Assembly (NCBI RefSeq): GCF_036409155.1
Contig: NZ_JAZGLW010000001.1
Span: 1,364,001-1,428,000 of the forward strand
Length of the DNA: 64,000 bases
Direction: 5' to 3'
Origin: Mycobacterium sp. 050128
Lineage (GTDB): Bacteria; Actinomycetota; Actinomycetes; Mycobacteriales; Mycobacteriaceae
The first letter of the stretch is position 1. The number at the start of each line of letters is the position of its first letter. Shown here in pieces: positions 8,688 through 16,729 of this stretch. Position numbers and translations under genes: made by a program. The notes beneath the pieces are model-generated. The model searched no databases and had not been told where the DNA came from. It was given only the letters and a program-made list of their open reading frames with translations.

Positions 8688-9632
8688 ATGCGATCCGGCT
8701 TCATCCGCACGCTGCACGTGTGCGTCCTCGGGACTTTGATCGTCGTGCTCGGCGGCTGCGTGGGCGGCGGACATGCGTTGGGAACACCGGGTTCTCAGTC
8801 GATTCCGGTCGGGCAATCCACCCAGAGTATCGAGTCGGGCGGGGTCACCAGGACGTTCCATCTCTACCGGCCGCAAGGCCTGACCGAAGCGGTTCCGCTG
8901 GTGGTGATGCTGCACGGCGGCTTCGGCAACGGTGCGCAGGCCGAGCGCTCCTATCACTGGGACGACGCGGCCAACGCTGGTCATTTCCTGGTCGCCTACC
9001 CCGACGGTCTCAACCGTGCCTGGAATGCCGGCACCTGCTGTGGTGAGCCGCAGCGCGACAACGTCGACGACGTCGGATTCCTCACCGCGATGGTCGGCGC
9101 CATCGCGCAAGAGATCCCGATCGATCGCGCCCGCGTCTACGTCACCGGCATGTCGAACGGGGCGATGATGGCGCTGCGGCTGGGCTGCCAGACCGATACC
9201 TTCGCCGCGATCGCTCCCGTCGCGGGGACTCTGCTGACGGACTGCGGCGGGGCCCGGCCGACGTCGGTTCTGCAGGTCCACGGCACGGCCGACGACCGGG
9301 TGCCGTACAACGGTGGGCCTGGCAAAGCATTTGGCGCCGACGGAGTTCCACGGGTGGACGGGCCATCGGCGGAGGCGGTCAATGCCACCTGGCGTGCCAT
9401 CGACGGCTGCGGCTCGCCGACGTCGACAACGGCCGGGGACGTGACGACTCAAACGGCCGGCTGTGCGGACGGGCGCACCGTGGAGTTGATCTCGGTGGCC
9501 GGCGCGGGACACCAGTGGCCCGGTGGCGAGCCGAGCCCCCTTGCCGAGCGGGTCGGCGGCATCCCGGCGCCGTCCACCGCGCTCGACGCCACCGGCACCA
9601 TCTGGCAGTTCTTCACCCAGAGCCACCGCTAG
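8688..9632 (+). CDS. Lipoprotein esterase, PHB-depolymerase/feruloyl-esterase family (LpqC-like)
   Basis: Secreted lipoprotein esterase of about 314 residues. A signal peptide with lipobox LGGC near residue 17-20 indicates lipid anchoring. The alpha/beta-hydrolase triad is visible: nucleophile Ser in GMSNGA, Asp in HGTADDRVPY, and His in GAGHQWPGGE. The early blocks MLHGGFGNG and YPDGLNRAWN are typical of the PHB-depolymerase (esterase_phb) group. It likely hydrolyses polyester or aryl-ester substrates outside the membrane. The ATG at 8688 is chosen because it starts the signal peptide. It is divergent from a MarR gene. It resembles M. tuberculosis LpqC in type, but orthology cannot be judged. 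Confidence 0.83.
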   Translation: MRSGFIRTLHVCVLGTLIVVLGGCVGGGHALGTPGSQSIPVGQSTQSIESGGVTRTFHLYRPQGLTEAVPLVVMLHGGFGNGAQAERSYHWDDAANAGHFLVAYPDGLNRAWNAGTCCGEPQRDNVDDVGFLTAMVGAIAQEIPIDRARVYVTGMSNGAMMALRLGCQTDTFAAIAPVAGTLLTDCGGARPTSVLQVHGTADDRVPYNGGPGKAFGADGVPRVDGPSAEAVNATWRAIDGCGSPTSTTAGDVTTQTAGCADGRTVELISVAGAGHQWPGGEPSPLAERVGGIPAPSTALDATGTIWQFFTQSHR

Positions 9633-10243
9633 CGCGTCGGGTCGTGCAGCATCCCGTCGATCAAACGATGGAGCACCTGGCGGGTTTCGCGGCGGGCTCG
9701 CTTGGGGTCGTCCGAGGTGGCGATCGCCATCGCCGCCTCGTCGAGCGCGCCGATCAGCACGTGTGCCAGCGGTCGCGTCGGCTGGCGCGCCAGCTGGCCC
9801 GCCTTGATGGCCTCGGCCAGCAGCTGTTCGGTCATCCCCAGGCTGTACCGCTGAGCGACGTCGCGGAACCCCGCCCAGCCCAGCACGCTGGGCGCGTCGA
9901 GCAGGATCAGCTGCCGGACCTCGGGATCACTGGAAACCTCCAGCCAGGCATCGACGGCGGCGCGGATCGCGTCGGCGGGTGTCGTTGCGCCCGACGTCGC
10001 CACGATGGTGGCCATCCGGGCCATCACGTCCTGTTCCACCACCTCGACGACTTCTCCGAATAGTGCTGCCTTGTCGGCGAATTGGTGATACATCGCGCCG
10101 CGGGTGACACCGGCGGTCGCGGCGATCTCGGGCGTGCCCACTTCGACGTAGCCCCGCTCGCCCCATAACCGTCGGGCAGCCGAGATCAGCGCGTCGCGGG
10201 TCGCCGCGGAGCGCTCCTCCTGAGTCCTTCTCTTGCTTTCCAT
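9629..10243 (-). CDS. TetR family transcriptional regulator
   Basis: About 204 residues. The N-terminal DNA-binding domain reads ALISAARRLWGERGY then VTRGAMYHQFADKAALF, close to the TetR consensus. The ATG at 10243 (MESKRRTQ) is preferred because a longer frame would cross the palindrome at 10260-10284. It is divergent from an alpha/beta-hydrolase gene and probably represses it and itself. Its 3' end overlaps the esterase gene end by 4 bp (convergent). Confidence 0.87.
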   Translation of the reverse strand: MESKRRTQEERSAATRDALISAARRLWGERGYVEVGTPEIAATAGVTRGAMYHQFADKAALFGEVVEVVEQDVMARMATIVATSGATTPADAIRAAVDAWLEVSSDPEVRQLILLDAPSVLGWAGFRDVAQRYSLGMTEQLLAEAIKAGQLARQPTRPLAHVLIGALDEAAMAIATSDDPKRARRETRQVLHRLIDGMLHDPTR

Positions 10244-10259
10244 ACAACCTGTTGGTAAC

Positions 10260-10284
10260 TTACGAACAGACAGCCTGTTTGTAA
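10260..10284. promoter_or_regulatory. Candidate TetR operator
   Basis: Imperfect palindrome with arms TTACGAACAG and CTGTTTGTAA (9 of 10 pairs) around ACAGC, sitting between the divergent TetR and hydrolase genes, 27 bp before the hydrolase ATG. A weaker similar motif, ACAACCTGTTGGTAA, lies beside it at about 10245-10259. Confidence 0.65.
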
Positions 10285-10311
10285 ATGCCCACCTCTGAGT
10301 AGGAGCCATCC

Positions 10312-11142
10312 ATGTCGACGATCGACATTAGTGCCGGGACGATCCATTACGAAGCAATCGGACCCGAAAACGGCAGGCCAGTCGTCTTTGTGCACGGCTA
10401 CATGATGGGCCGAGAGCTCTGGCGCCAGGTCAGCGAGAAGCTCGCCGCGCGCGGGCTGCGGTGTATCGCCCCCACCTGGCCCCTTGGCGCGCATCCGGAA
10501 CCGCTGCGCCCGGGGGCCGACCGGACCATCTACGGCGTGGCCCGCATCGTCGCCGACGTGCTGGACGCCCTTGAGCTCGACGACGTGGTGCTGGTCGGCA
10601 ACGACACCGGCGGAGTTGTGACGCAACTCGTCGCGGTGCACTACCCGGAGCGGCTCGGTGCGCTGGTGCTGACGAGTTGTGATGCGTTCGAACACTTTCC
10701 GCCGCCGATCCTCAAGCCGGTGATCCTGGCGGCCAAGTCGAAGGCGACGTTTAAAGCGGTGGCCCAGGCGATGCGGGTGCCGGCCGCGCGCAAGCGCGCG
10801 TTTGACGGCCTGGCGCATCGCAACATCGACGATCTCACCGAGATCTGGGTGCGCCCAGGGCTATCCGATCCCGGCGTCGTCGAAGACCTGCGCCAGCTGT
10901 CGCTCTCGCTGCGCACCGAGGTGACCACGGGCGTCGCGGCCCGGTTACCCGAATTCGACAAGCCCACGCTCATCGCGTGGTCGGGCGACGACACGTTCTT
11001 CGAACTCGCCGACGGCGAAAAACTGGCCGCCACCATCCCAAACGCCCGCCTCGAGGTCATCGACGGCGCCCGGACGTTCTCAATGGTGGACCAACCGGAC
11101 CGGCTCGCCGATCTGTTGTCGACGATCGCGGTGCGCGCCTAG
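10312..11142 (+). CDS. Alpha/beta hydrolase with Asp nucleophile
   Basis: About 276 residues. The oxyanion block VFVHGY (residues 25-30) and nucleophile elbow GNDTG place Asp98 at the nucleophile position, as in epoxide hydrolases and haloalkane dehalogenases rather than Ser esterases. The acid position may be Asp in WSGDDTFF. Where a catalytic His is expected near the C-terminus the sequence reads GARTFSMVDQPDRL, with no His, so classical turnover is uncertain. It is controlled locally by the divergent TetR. A VOC-family gene follows after 41 bp, probably in the same transcript. Confidence 0.75.
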   Translation: MSTIDISAGTIHYEAIGPENGRPVVFVHGYMMGRELWRQVSEKLAARGLRCIAPTWPLGAHPEPLRPGADRTIYGVARIVADVLDALELDDVVLVGNDTGGVVTQLVAVHYPERLGALVLTSCDAFEHFPPPILKPVILAAKSKATFKAVAQAMRVPAARKRAFDGLAHRNIDDLTEIWVRPGLSDPGVVEDLRQLSLSLRTEVTTGVAARLPEFDKPTLIAWSGDDTFFELADGEKLAATIPNARLEVIDGARTFSMVDQPDRLADLLSTIAVRA

Positions 11143-11183
11143 GGCCGGGCGGCCCGCACGCAGGTTCTCGTAGCCTGCAACGC

Positions 11184-11621
11184 ATGGCCATCAAACTCGA
11201 GAACATCGGCATCGCGGTTCGCGACCTGGAAGCGACGATCTCCTTTTTCACCGATCTCGGTCTCACGGTCGTCGGCCGTGACACGGTCAGCGGTGAGTGG
11301 GCAGACACTGCCGTCGGCCTCGATGGCAACCACGCCAACATTGCGATGCTCCAGACGCCAGACGGTCACGGCCGCCTTGAGCTGTTCGAGTACATCCACC
11401 CGATCGCGATCGACTCGAAGCCCACGCTTCCCAACGAGATTGGTATGCACCGCGTTGCCTTCTCGGTCGACGACATCGACCAGGCCGTTGAGATAGCCGC
11501 GCGGCACGGCTGCCTTCCACTTCGCGGCGTGGCGACATATGAGGACGCCTACAGGCTCACCTACCTCCGCGGCCCCAGCGGCATCATCGTGATGCTCGCC
11601 GAGGAGCTGAAGAAGGACTGA
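11184..11621 (+). CDS. VOC/glyoxalase-fold protein
   Basis: About 145 residues. The start ATG at 11184 (MAIKLENIGIAVRDLEATI) matches the usual vicinal-oxygen-chelate beta-alpha-beta opening, and MHRVAFSVDDIDQAV begins the second module. Candidate metal ligands are a His in HRVAF and Glu residues near the ends (ELFEY and the AEE stretch). Family members include glyoxalases, extradiol dioxygenases and epimerases, and the role here is not evident. It is downstream of the Asp-nucleophile hydrolase on the same strand. Confidence 0.75.
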   Translation: MAIKLENIGIAVRDLEATISFFTDLGLTVVGRDTVSGEWADTAVGLDGNHANIAMLQTPDGHGRLELFEYIHPIAIDSKPTLPNEIGMHRVAFSVDDIDQAVEIAARHGCLPLRGVATYEDAYRLTYLRGPSGIIVMLAEELKKD

Positions 11622-11688
11622 CGTCCACCGACGCGCTCCACGTAAGGCGGTGTGGGAGCCGTTGCCCTGGCCGTATAGCGTTTCGCCC

Positions 11689-12459
11689 ATGTCAGAGTCG
11701 ACACAGGTGCTCAAGGGCCGACGAATCCTGGTGACCGGCGGGGCGACCGGAATCGGCGCGGCCGCCGTCGAAGTTCTCACCGCGGCGGGGGCTGACCTCG
11801 CCGCGACCTATCACAAGACGCCGCCACCCGAGGGCCTCGCGGCCAACTGGACGCAGTGCGATGTGCGCGACGCCGACGCCGTCTCGGCGATGGTCCAACA
11901 ATCCGCCGAGCGGCTGGGCGGCCTCGATGTCCTCGTCAACGCCGCCGGGCTCTGGATGGCCGGGATACCCGGGTACGTCGGCGCCGACGACATTTCGTTC
12001 CTGTTGGACACCAACGTCAAGGCGACCATCCTCACCAATCAGGCGGCGTATGCCGTGATGAAGGAGCAGAAACCCAAGGGCGGCAGGATCATCAACTTCG
12101 GATCCTCCGAAGCCGTTATGGGCAGCCCGATTTCGGCCGTCTATGCCGCGACCAAGGGGGCCGTGCAGGCCTGGACGCGATCGGCCGCCAAGGCCTGGGC
12201 CTCTGACAAGATCACCGTCAACTCGCTGGCGCCCGCGGTACAGACGGCCGGCGCCGACCGGCTGCGCGAATTCCTCGGGCCGGACGCCGCCGCGCTGATC
12301 GACCAGCAGATGCAGATGATGATTCCGCTCGGCGGGACCTTGGGAGATCCGGCGCGCGACCTCGGCCCGATGCTGGTTTTCCTGGCCGGTCCGGGGTCGG
12401 GCTTCATCACCGGGCAGCTGCTGGCCGTGGACGGCGGCCTGATGATGGTCGGCGGGTAG
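11689..12459 (+). CDS. Short-chain dehydrogenase/reductase
   Basis: NAD(P)-dependent oxidoreductase of about 256 residues. TGGATGIG is the cofactor loop, NAAG the structural motif, and Ser in FGSSEA with YAATK provides the Ser-Tyr-Lys catalytic set. A C-terminal GGTLGDPARDLGPMLVFLAG block is typical of classical SDRs. The ATG at 11689 is chosen because it leaves the normal short lead before the Rossmann strand. It stands alone: the ligase gene 75 bp downstream has its own operator. Confidence 0.85.
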   Translation: MSESTQVLKGRRILVTGGATGIGAAAVEVLTAAGADLAATYHKTPPPEGLAANWTQCDVRDADAVSAMVQQSAERLGGLDVLVNAAGLWMAGIPGYVGADDISFLLDTNVKATILTNQAAYAVMKEQKPKGGRIINFGSSEAVMGSPISAVYAATKGAVQAWTRSAAKAWASDKITVNSLAPAVQTAGADRLREFLGPDAAALIDQQMQMMIPLGGTLGDPARDLGPMLVFLAGPGSGFITGQLLAVDGGLMMVGG

Positions 12460-12490
12460 GAAACCGACGGGTATCGCTCGACCCGCTAAG

Positions 12491-12514
12491 ATAAGACGGA
12501 CCGTCTCGTCTCGT
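12491..12514. promoter_or_regulatory. TetR-type operator before the acyl-CoA ligase (copy A)
   Basis: Starts ATAAGACGG and ends TCGTCTCGT, with an inner perfect dyad AGACGG and CCGTCT around one A. It matches the 24-bp site at 31172-31195 at 21 of 24 positions. It lies 20 bp upstream of the ligase start, where bound repressor would block the promoter or early transcription. Confidence 0.7.
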
Positions 12515-12534
12515 AAGGGTGAAGGTGAATCTCG

Positions 12535-14169
12535 ATGGCTGACGACACCATGCAGGCGTTCCTGCGCCGCCGCCTGTCGGATCCGAACGTCGCCGTGAAA
12601 CACCGCGATCTGCAATGGAGTTGGATCGAGCACCTGGAGCACGCCACCGCGCGGGCCGCGGCGCTGATCGGTGCCGCCGACCCGCAGCGACCGCTGCACG
12701 TCGGTGCGTTGCTGGGCAACACTCCCGAGATGGTCAACCAGATGGCGGCCGCCGGGCTGGGCGGCTACGTGTTGTGCGGACTGAACAACACCCGGCGCGG
12801 TGAGGCGCTGGCCGCCGACGTCCGGCGCGCCGACTGCCAGTTCGTCGTGACCGACGCCGAGCACCGGCCACTGCTGGACGACTTGGACCTCGCGGGCACG
12901 CGGATCTTTGATATCTCGACACCGCAATGGACCGAATTCATCAGTGCGGCCGGCGAACTGGTCCCGTATCGGGAAGTCGCCGCGACGGACGCGTTCATGA
13001 TGATCTTCACCTCGGGCACGAGCGGAAATCCCAAGGCGGTTCAGGTCTCCCACCTGATGGCGATGTTCGCCGGCACTAATCTGGTCCAACGTTTCGCCCT
13101 CACCGAACAGGACACCTGCTACGTGTCCATGCCGTTGTTTCACTCCAACGCGGTCGTCGCCGGCTGGGCGCCCGCGGTCTGTTCCGGCGCCGCGATCGTG
13201 CCGACGAAGTTCTCGGCGACCAGCTTCCTCGACGACGTCCGCCACTACGGTGCGACCTACATGAACTACGTCGGCAAGCCGCTGGCCTATATCCTGGCCA
13301 CGCCCGAGCGTGACGACGACGCCGACAACCCGCTACGGGTCGCGTTCGGCAACGAGGCCAACGACAAGGATATCGAAGAGTTCGGTCGCCGCTTCGGCGT
13401 TCAGGTCGAGGACGGTTTCGGCTCAACCGAGAACGCGGTCATCGTGATTCGCGAAGAAGGCACGCCGAAGGGGTCCATCGGCAAGGGCATCGACGGGATC
13501 GCGATCTACAACAGCGACACCATCACCGAATGTGCGGTCGCGCGCTTCGACGACAGCGGCGCGCTCGCCAATGCCGACGAGGCGGTGGGCGAGCTGGTCA
13601 ACACCGCGGGATCGGGTTTCTTCACCGGCTACTACAACGACCCCGCCGCGAACGCCGAACGGATGCGCCACGGCATGTACTGGTCCGGGGACCTCGCCTA
13701 CCGCGACGCCGACGGATGGATCTACCTCGCCGGCCGCACCGCGGACTGGATGCGGGTCGACGGTGAAAACATGGCCGCCGCCCCGATCGAGCGAATCCTA
13801 CTGCGCCACAACGCGATCAATCGAGTCGCGGTGTACGCCATGCCGGATGGGCATGTCGGCGATCAGGTGATGGCCGCTGTGGTGCTGAATGAGGGCCGCA
13901 CGCTTGGGCCCGAGGAATTCGAAGCCTTCCTGGGCCGCCAACCCGACCTGTCCCCCAAGGCGCGCCCGCGCTATGTGCGCATCGCCACCGACCTGCCCAG
14001 CACCGCCACGCACAAGGTTCTCAAGCGCCAGTTGATCGCGCAGGGAACGGCGATCGGCGCGGAGGAAACTCTGTGGGTACGCGAACCTCGCGGCACGGCC
14101 TACCGGGACGCGGCTAATTCCTTGGTGCCCGGCGGCGGATCTGCCCCTTCGCCCGTGGCACCCGCTTAA
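12535..14169 (+). CDS. fadD1: Acyl-CoA synthetase (FadD1/FadD17-type)
   Basis: ATP-dependent ligase of about 544 residues that activates a carboxylic acid as its CoA thioester. The P-loop-like AMP motif is FTSGTSGNPKAV (about residues 160-171), followed by YVSMPLFHSNAV, DGFGSTE and YWSGDLAYRDADG, then a hinge DWMRVDGEN and a catalytic Lys in THKVLKRQ. The wording closely follows M. tuberculosis FadD1 and FadD17 as I remember them, so the symbol is a family-level assignment without an alignment. A TetR-type operator precedes the start. The 3' end overlaps the convergent PadR gene by 56 bp. Confidence 0.82.
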   Translation: MADDTMQAFLRRRLSDPNVAVKHRDLQWSWIEHLEHATARAAALIGAADPQRPLHVGALLGNTPEMVNQMAAAGLGGYVLCGLNNTRRGEALAADVRRADCQFVVTDAEHRPLLDDLDLAGTRIFDISTPQWTEFISAAGELVPYREVAATDAFMMIFTSGTSGNPKAVQVSHLMAMFAGTNLVQRFALTEQDTCYVSMPLFHSNAVVAGWAPAVCSGAAIVPTKFSATSFLDDVRHYGATYMNYVGKPLAYILATPERDDDADNPLRVAFGNEANDKDIEEFGRRFGVQVEDGFGSTENAVIVIREEGTPKGSIGKGIDGIAIYNSDTITECAVARFDDSGALANADEAVGELVNTAGSGFFTGYYNDPAANAERMRHGMYWSGDLAYRDADGWIYLAGRTADWMRVDGENMAAAPIERILLRHNAINRVAVYAMPDGHVGDQVMAAVVLNEGRTLGPEEFEAFLGRQPDLSPKARPRYVRIATDLPSTATHKVLKRQLIAQGTAIGAEETLWVREPRGTAYRDAANSLVPGGGSAPSPVAPA

Positions 14170-14761
14170 CGGGATCTCTGTCTGTGCCGCCGGCGATCTC
14201 GTCGCGCAGCTGCGCGATGTTGGAGATCTCCGCATACAACCCGCGAATCGCGTAGTCCAGCACGGCAAACGAGAAGCGCTGGTCCGGATCGTCGGTGATG
14301 CCGAGTTCGCGGGAACGCTGTCGCGACCACAGTGCCTCGTCGAGGCGGGCCCGGGTGGCTTCGAGATGTCGATCCAGCGTGTCGACGACTCGCTCGGGAT
14401 CCTCGCCTCGCGCGAGCCAGGTACGCAAGATGACCGGGTGCTTGATGACCACCTGATCGTCGCCCGGAAAGTGTTGGACCCAACGGCGAAGAGCGTCGAG
14501 CCCGGAATCGGTGGTCTCGTACAAGGTGATCGCACGCTTGCCGGAGTGAGCGGCAATTTCGTTGACCATCCCCCACTGCAGCAGCCGACTCAGTTCGCGT
14601 CGCACGTGACTGACCGAGGGCGACCAATAGAAGTGGCCGACCGTCAGCTCGGCGCGCATCTTGATCTCACCGGCGGTCAACTGTTCGTCGTTTGCCGCCA
14701 GCACGCCCAGCACCAGGTAGGCCGTTACCGGTAGGCCATTGGTGCTGCGCCGGGTACTCAC
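14114..14761 (-). CDS. PadR family transcriptional regulator
   Basis: About 215 residues. PadR features are the N-terminal winged helix (LPVTAYLVLGVLAANDEQLTA, then SPSVSHVRRELSRLLQWGMV) and a helical C-terminal half. PadR proteins typically respond to phenolic acids or similar effectors. The GTG at 14761 is 6 nt after the stop of the DUF35 gene, so this is the last gene of the 20442-14114 operon and may give feedback control. Its end runs 56 bp into the ligase gene on the opposite strand. Confidence 0.83.
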   Translation of the reverse strand: MSTRRSTNGLPVTAYLVLGVLAANDEQLTAGEIKMRAELTVGHFYWSPSVSHVRRELSRLLQWGMVNEIAAHSGKRAITLYETTDSGLDALRRWVQHFPGDDQVVIKHPVILRTWLARGEDPERVVDTLDRHLEATRARLDEALWSRQRSRELGITDDPDQRFSFAVLDYAIRGLYAEISNIAQLRDEIAGGTDRDPVKRVPRAKGQIRRRAPRN

Positions 14762-14767
14762 GACTGA

Positions 14768-15184
14768 CTACTTCTGGTTGGTGAAGTAGGGCAGGGTCAA
14801 GTCCGGGTCAACGACGTGGAAGTCCACCTGCACGCGCATCCCGATCGCCAGCTGCTCGGGTGCCACACCGACGATGTTGGTGAGCATCTGATAGCCCTCG
14901 TCGAGCGTGATGATCGCCGGCGCGTAGGGTGGTTCGAACTCGGGCGTGACGGGGCGGGAAACCACTGTCCAGCTGTAGATTTCGCCCGACCCGGCGCTGT
15001 TGGCCCAGTGTAATTCGGTCGAGAGGCATTGGCGGCAGTGCTCGGTCGGGGGGAAGTTGGCCAGGCCGCACGCATCGCAGCGCTGATAGCGCAGCTCCCG
15101 TGATTGACATCCCTGCCAGAACGGCACGCTGAGGTGGCTGCTCGCGTGTGGCAGCGGCCCGGTCTGAGGTTGCAACTCGGTCAT
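14768..15184 (-). CDS. DUF35 OB-fold protein with zinc ribbon (thiolase partner)
   Basis: About 138 residues. The N-terminal rubredoxin-like zinc ribbon shows CDACG and HCRQC (C-x2-C twice), followed by an OB-fold with SGEIYSWTVVSRPVTPEF. In mycobacterial steroid degradation, DUF35 proteins form complexes with Ltp-type thiolases or aldolases and may help bind acyl-CoA. The ATG at 15184 overlaps the stop of the thiolase gene (ATGA), so the two subunits are translated together, which supports a complex. Confidence 0.83.
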   Translation of the reverse strand: MTELQPQTGPLPHASSHLSVPFWQGCQSRELRYQRCDACGLANFPPTEHCRQCLSTELHWANSAGSGEIYSWTVVSRPVTPEFEPPYAPAIITLDEGYQMLTNIVGVAPEQLAIGMRVQVDFHVVDPDLTLPYFTNQK

Positions 15185-16362
15185 CGTGGCTCGTCTCCGA
15201 CGATCAGCACCGTGGTGAACAAGGCACCCGCTCCCCCGTTGCTGCAAAACGCAACATGCGCGTCGGGTACCTGGAGCGCACCGGCCTCACCGCGCAACTG
15301 CTGCACGGCGCGGATGGCGCGTTGCATCATTTGCGGATTGGCCCCGGCGTGGCTGAAGGACATGGTTCCTCCATCGGTGGTGATCGGATGACTGCCGTTG
15401 ATGGCGATGTGGCCGTCGGCGACGAACGGTCCGCCTTCGCCCTCGCCGCAGAAGCCGAAAGCCTCGAGCTGACGGATGATTTCGAACGAGAACGGATCGT
15501 AGAGTTCCAGCACGTCGACGTCGTCGGGCCGAATTCCGGCGTGGCGGAACGCGCCTTCGGCCGCGCGTCGTCCGACGACGCCATTGACGTACCGGACGTG
15601 ATCGCCGCGCCGCCCGGCCAGGTCCCAGGCCGGTGGATGCTGATACGACGGCCCGTGAAAGTCCGCGCCGCTGCCCAGCACGTAGATCGGCCGGCTCGCC
15701 GACTCGCGTTTGTCCATGACCTTGTCGATGTTCGCCACCACCAGCGCACAGCCGCCCTCGGAGGTGGTGGCGCAGTCGAGCAGGTGAAACGGTTCGGCAA
15801 TCGGCCGGGAGGCGGTGATGTCGTCCGGGGTGAACGGACCGCGTTGGTAGTAAACAGCTTCGGGGTTCTGGGATCCGTTGTTGCGGATTGTCGACGCGAC
15901 GATCGACAGCTGCTCGCGGGTGGTGCCGTAGACGTGCATGTGACGCCGGGCGATCAACGCGAACTCGGCGGTGGTGAACATGCCCCACGGCGCGACGAAC
16001 TCGTTCTCGGGCCTGGTCCATGGCGCCGTCGCCTCGTGGTCGCGGTATTCGCCGGCCTGGGCGGCGACCAGGACCACGACGTCGGCCATGCCGTGCTCGA
16101 TCGCGGTGACCGCCTCGGTGATCATGCCGACCCCGAAGGCCAGGCCCTGCCACGCCGGACCGATCCGCAGGTCGTAGATCAACGACGTCGAGTGCGGGCT
16201 CGCGCTGATACCGTCCACGTCGTCGAGGCTCAGGCCGGCGTCGTCGAGTGCACCCAGAATCGCCTTGATCGCCAGCCCGCGCGACGTTTCGCCGTCGAGG
16301 CGTCGTCCCTGTCGGGTGTTGTGCACCCCGACGATCGCCGCGGTGCGTTGCGGCGCGCTCAC
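15181..16362 (-). CDS. Thiolase-like lipid-transfer protein (Ltp family)
   Basis: SCP2-thiolase-type protein of about 393 residues. Late conserved blocks are visible (ELYDPFSFEIIRQLEAFGF, then SFSHAGANPQMM and AFCSNGGAGALF), but the N-terminal nucleophile region reads VLVAAQAGE without the usual active-site Cys. This is typical of Ltp2-like retro-aldolases rather than true thiolases. With its DUF35 partner it may cleave a beta-hydroxyacyl- or ketoacyl-CoA C-C bond. The start is GTG at 16362. It follows the 113-residue gene in the operon begun by the amidohydrolase. Confidence 0.8.
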   Translation of the reverse strand: MSAPQRTAAIVGVHNTRQGRRLDGETSRGLAIKAILGALDDAGLSLDDVDGISASPHSTSLIYDLRIGPAWQGLAFGVGMITEAVTAIEHGMADVVVLVAAQAGEYRDHEATAPWTRPENEFVAPWGMFTTAEFALIARRHMHVYGTTREQLSIVASTIRNNGSQNPEAVYYQRGPFTPDDITASRPIAEPFHLLDCATTSEGGCALVVANIDKVMDKRESASRPIYVLGSGADFHGPSYQHPPAWDLAGRRGDHVRYVNGVVGRRAAEGAFRHAGIRPDDVDVLELYDPFSFEIIRQLEAFGFCGEGEGGPFVADGHIAINGSHPITTDGGTMSFSHAGANPQMMQRAIRAVQQLRGEAGALQVPDAHVAFCSNGGAGALFTTVLIVGDEPR

Positions 16363-16386
16363 CCTTGTTCCATCCGTTGCGGCCCT

Positions 16387-16728
16387 TCAGTTCTCATCTG
16401 CTACTACCCCGAGATAGGTTCCCAAGACCTGGTATTGCCGTCCATCGCGCAACACCGTGCCGATCGTTCGGGTGCGCGCATCGACGGCCGGTGTGCCGGC
16501 GGCCCCGCCCTTTTCCACGACGTCGATCCGCACGTCGATCGGCCGCGCGGTTTGCGGGTCGGTGATCTCGACGACCATTGCCACCGCGCCCTCTTGCTCA
16601 TCCCACTCCACGCCGGTGATCCGGTGCCGCGCGGTCAGTTCCATCACAACGGAGTCCTGACGCACCAGGAAGCGCACCGGCGCGCAGAGCTCCCCGGCCC
16701 GCGGCAGCACGCACAGCGTGACGGCCAT
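16387..16728 (-). CDS. Small protein of unknown function in the CoA-transferase operon
   Basis: 113 residues, not recognised. It is beta-rich with alternating hydrophobic residues (AVAMVVEITD and DVRIDVVEKGG), no Cys pair beyond two early cysteines, and no membrane segment. It could be a compact beta-barrel or hot-dog-like accessory protein, but that is a guess. Its ATG (16726-16728) is separated from the CoA-transferase TGA by 1 nt and the thiolase starts 25 bp later, so it is a real operon member. Confidence 0.6.
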   Translation of the reverse strand: MAVTLCVLPRAGELCAPVRFLVRQDSVVMELTARHRITGVEWDEQEGAVAMVVEITDPQTARPIDVRIDVVEKGGAAGTPAVDARTRTIGTVLRDGRQYQVLGTYLGVVADEN

Positions 16729-16729
16729 G

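Noticed and set aside
11692..13245. Long antisense open frame (517 codons) across the SDR and acyl-CoA ligase genes
   Set aside because: It lies opposite two clear enzymes, has a protein sequence rich in Arg, His and Gly with no family motifs, and is explained by high GC content on the complementary strand.
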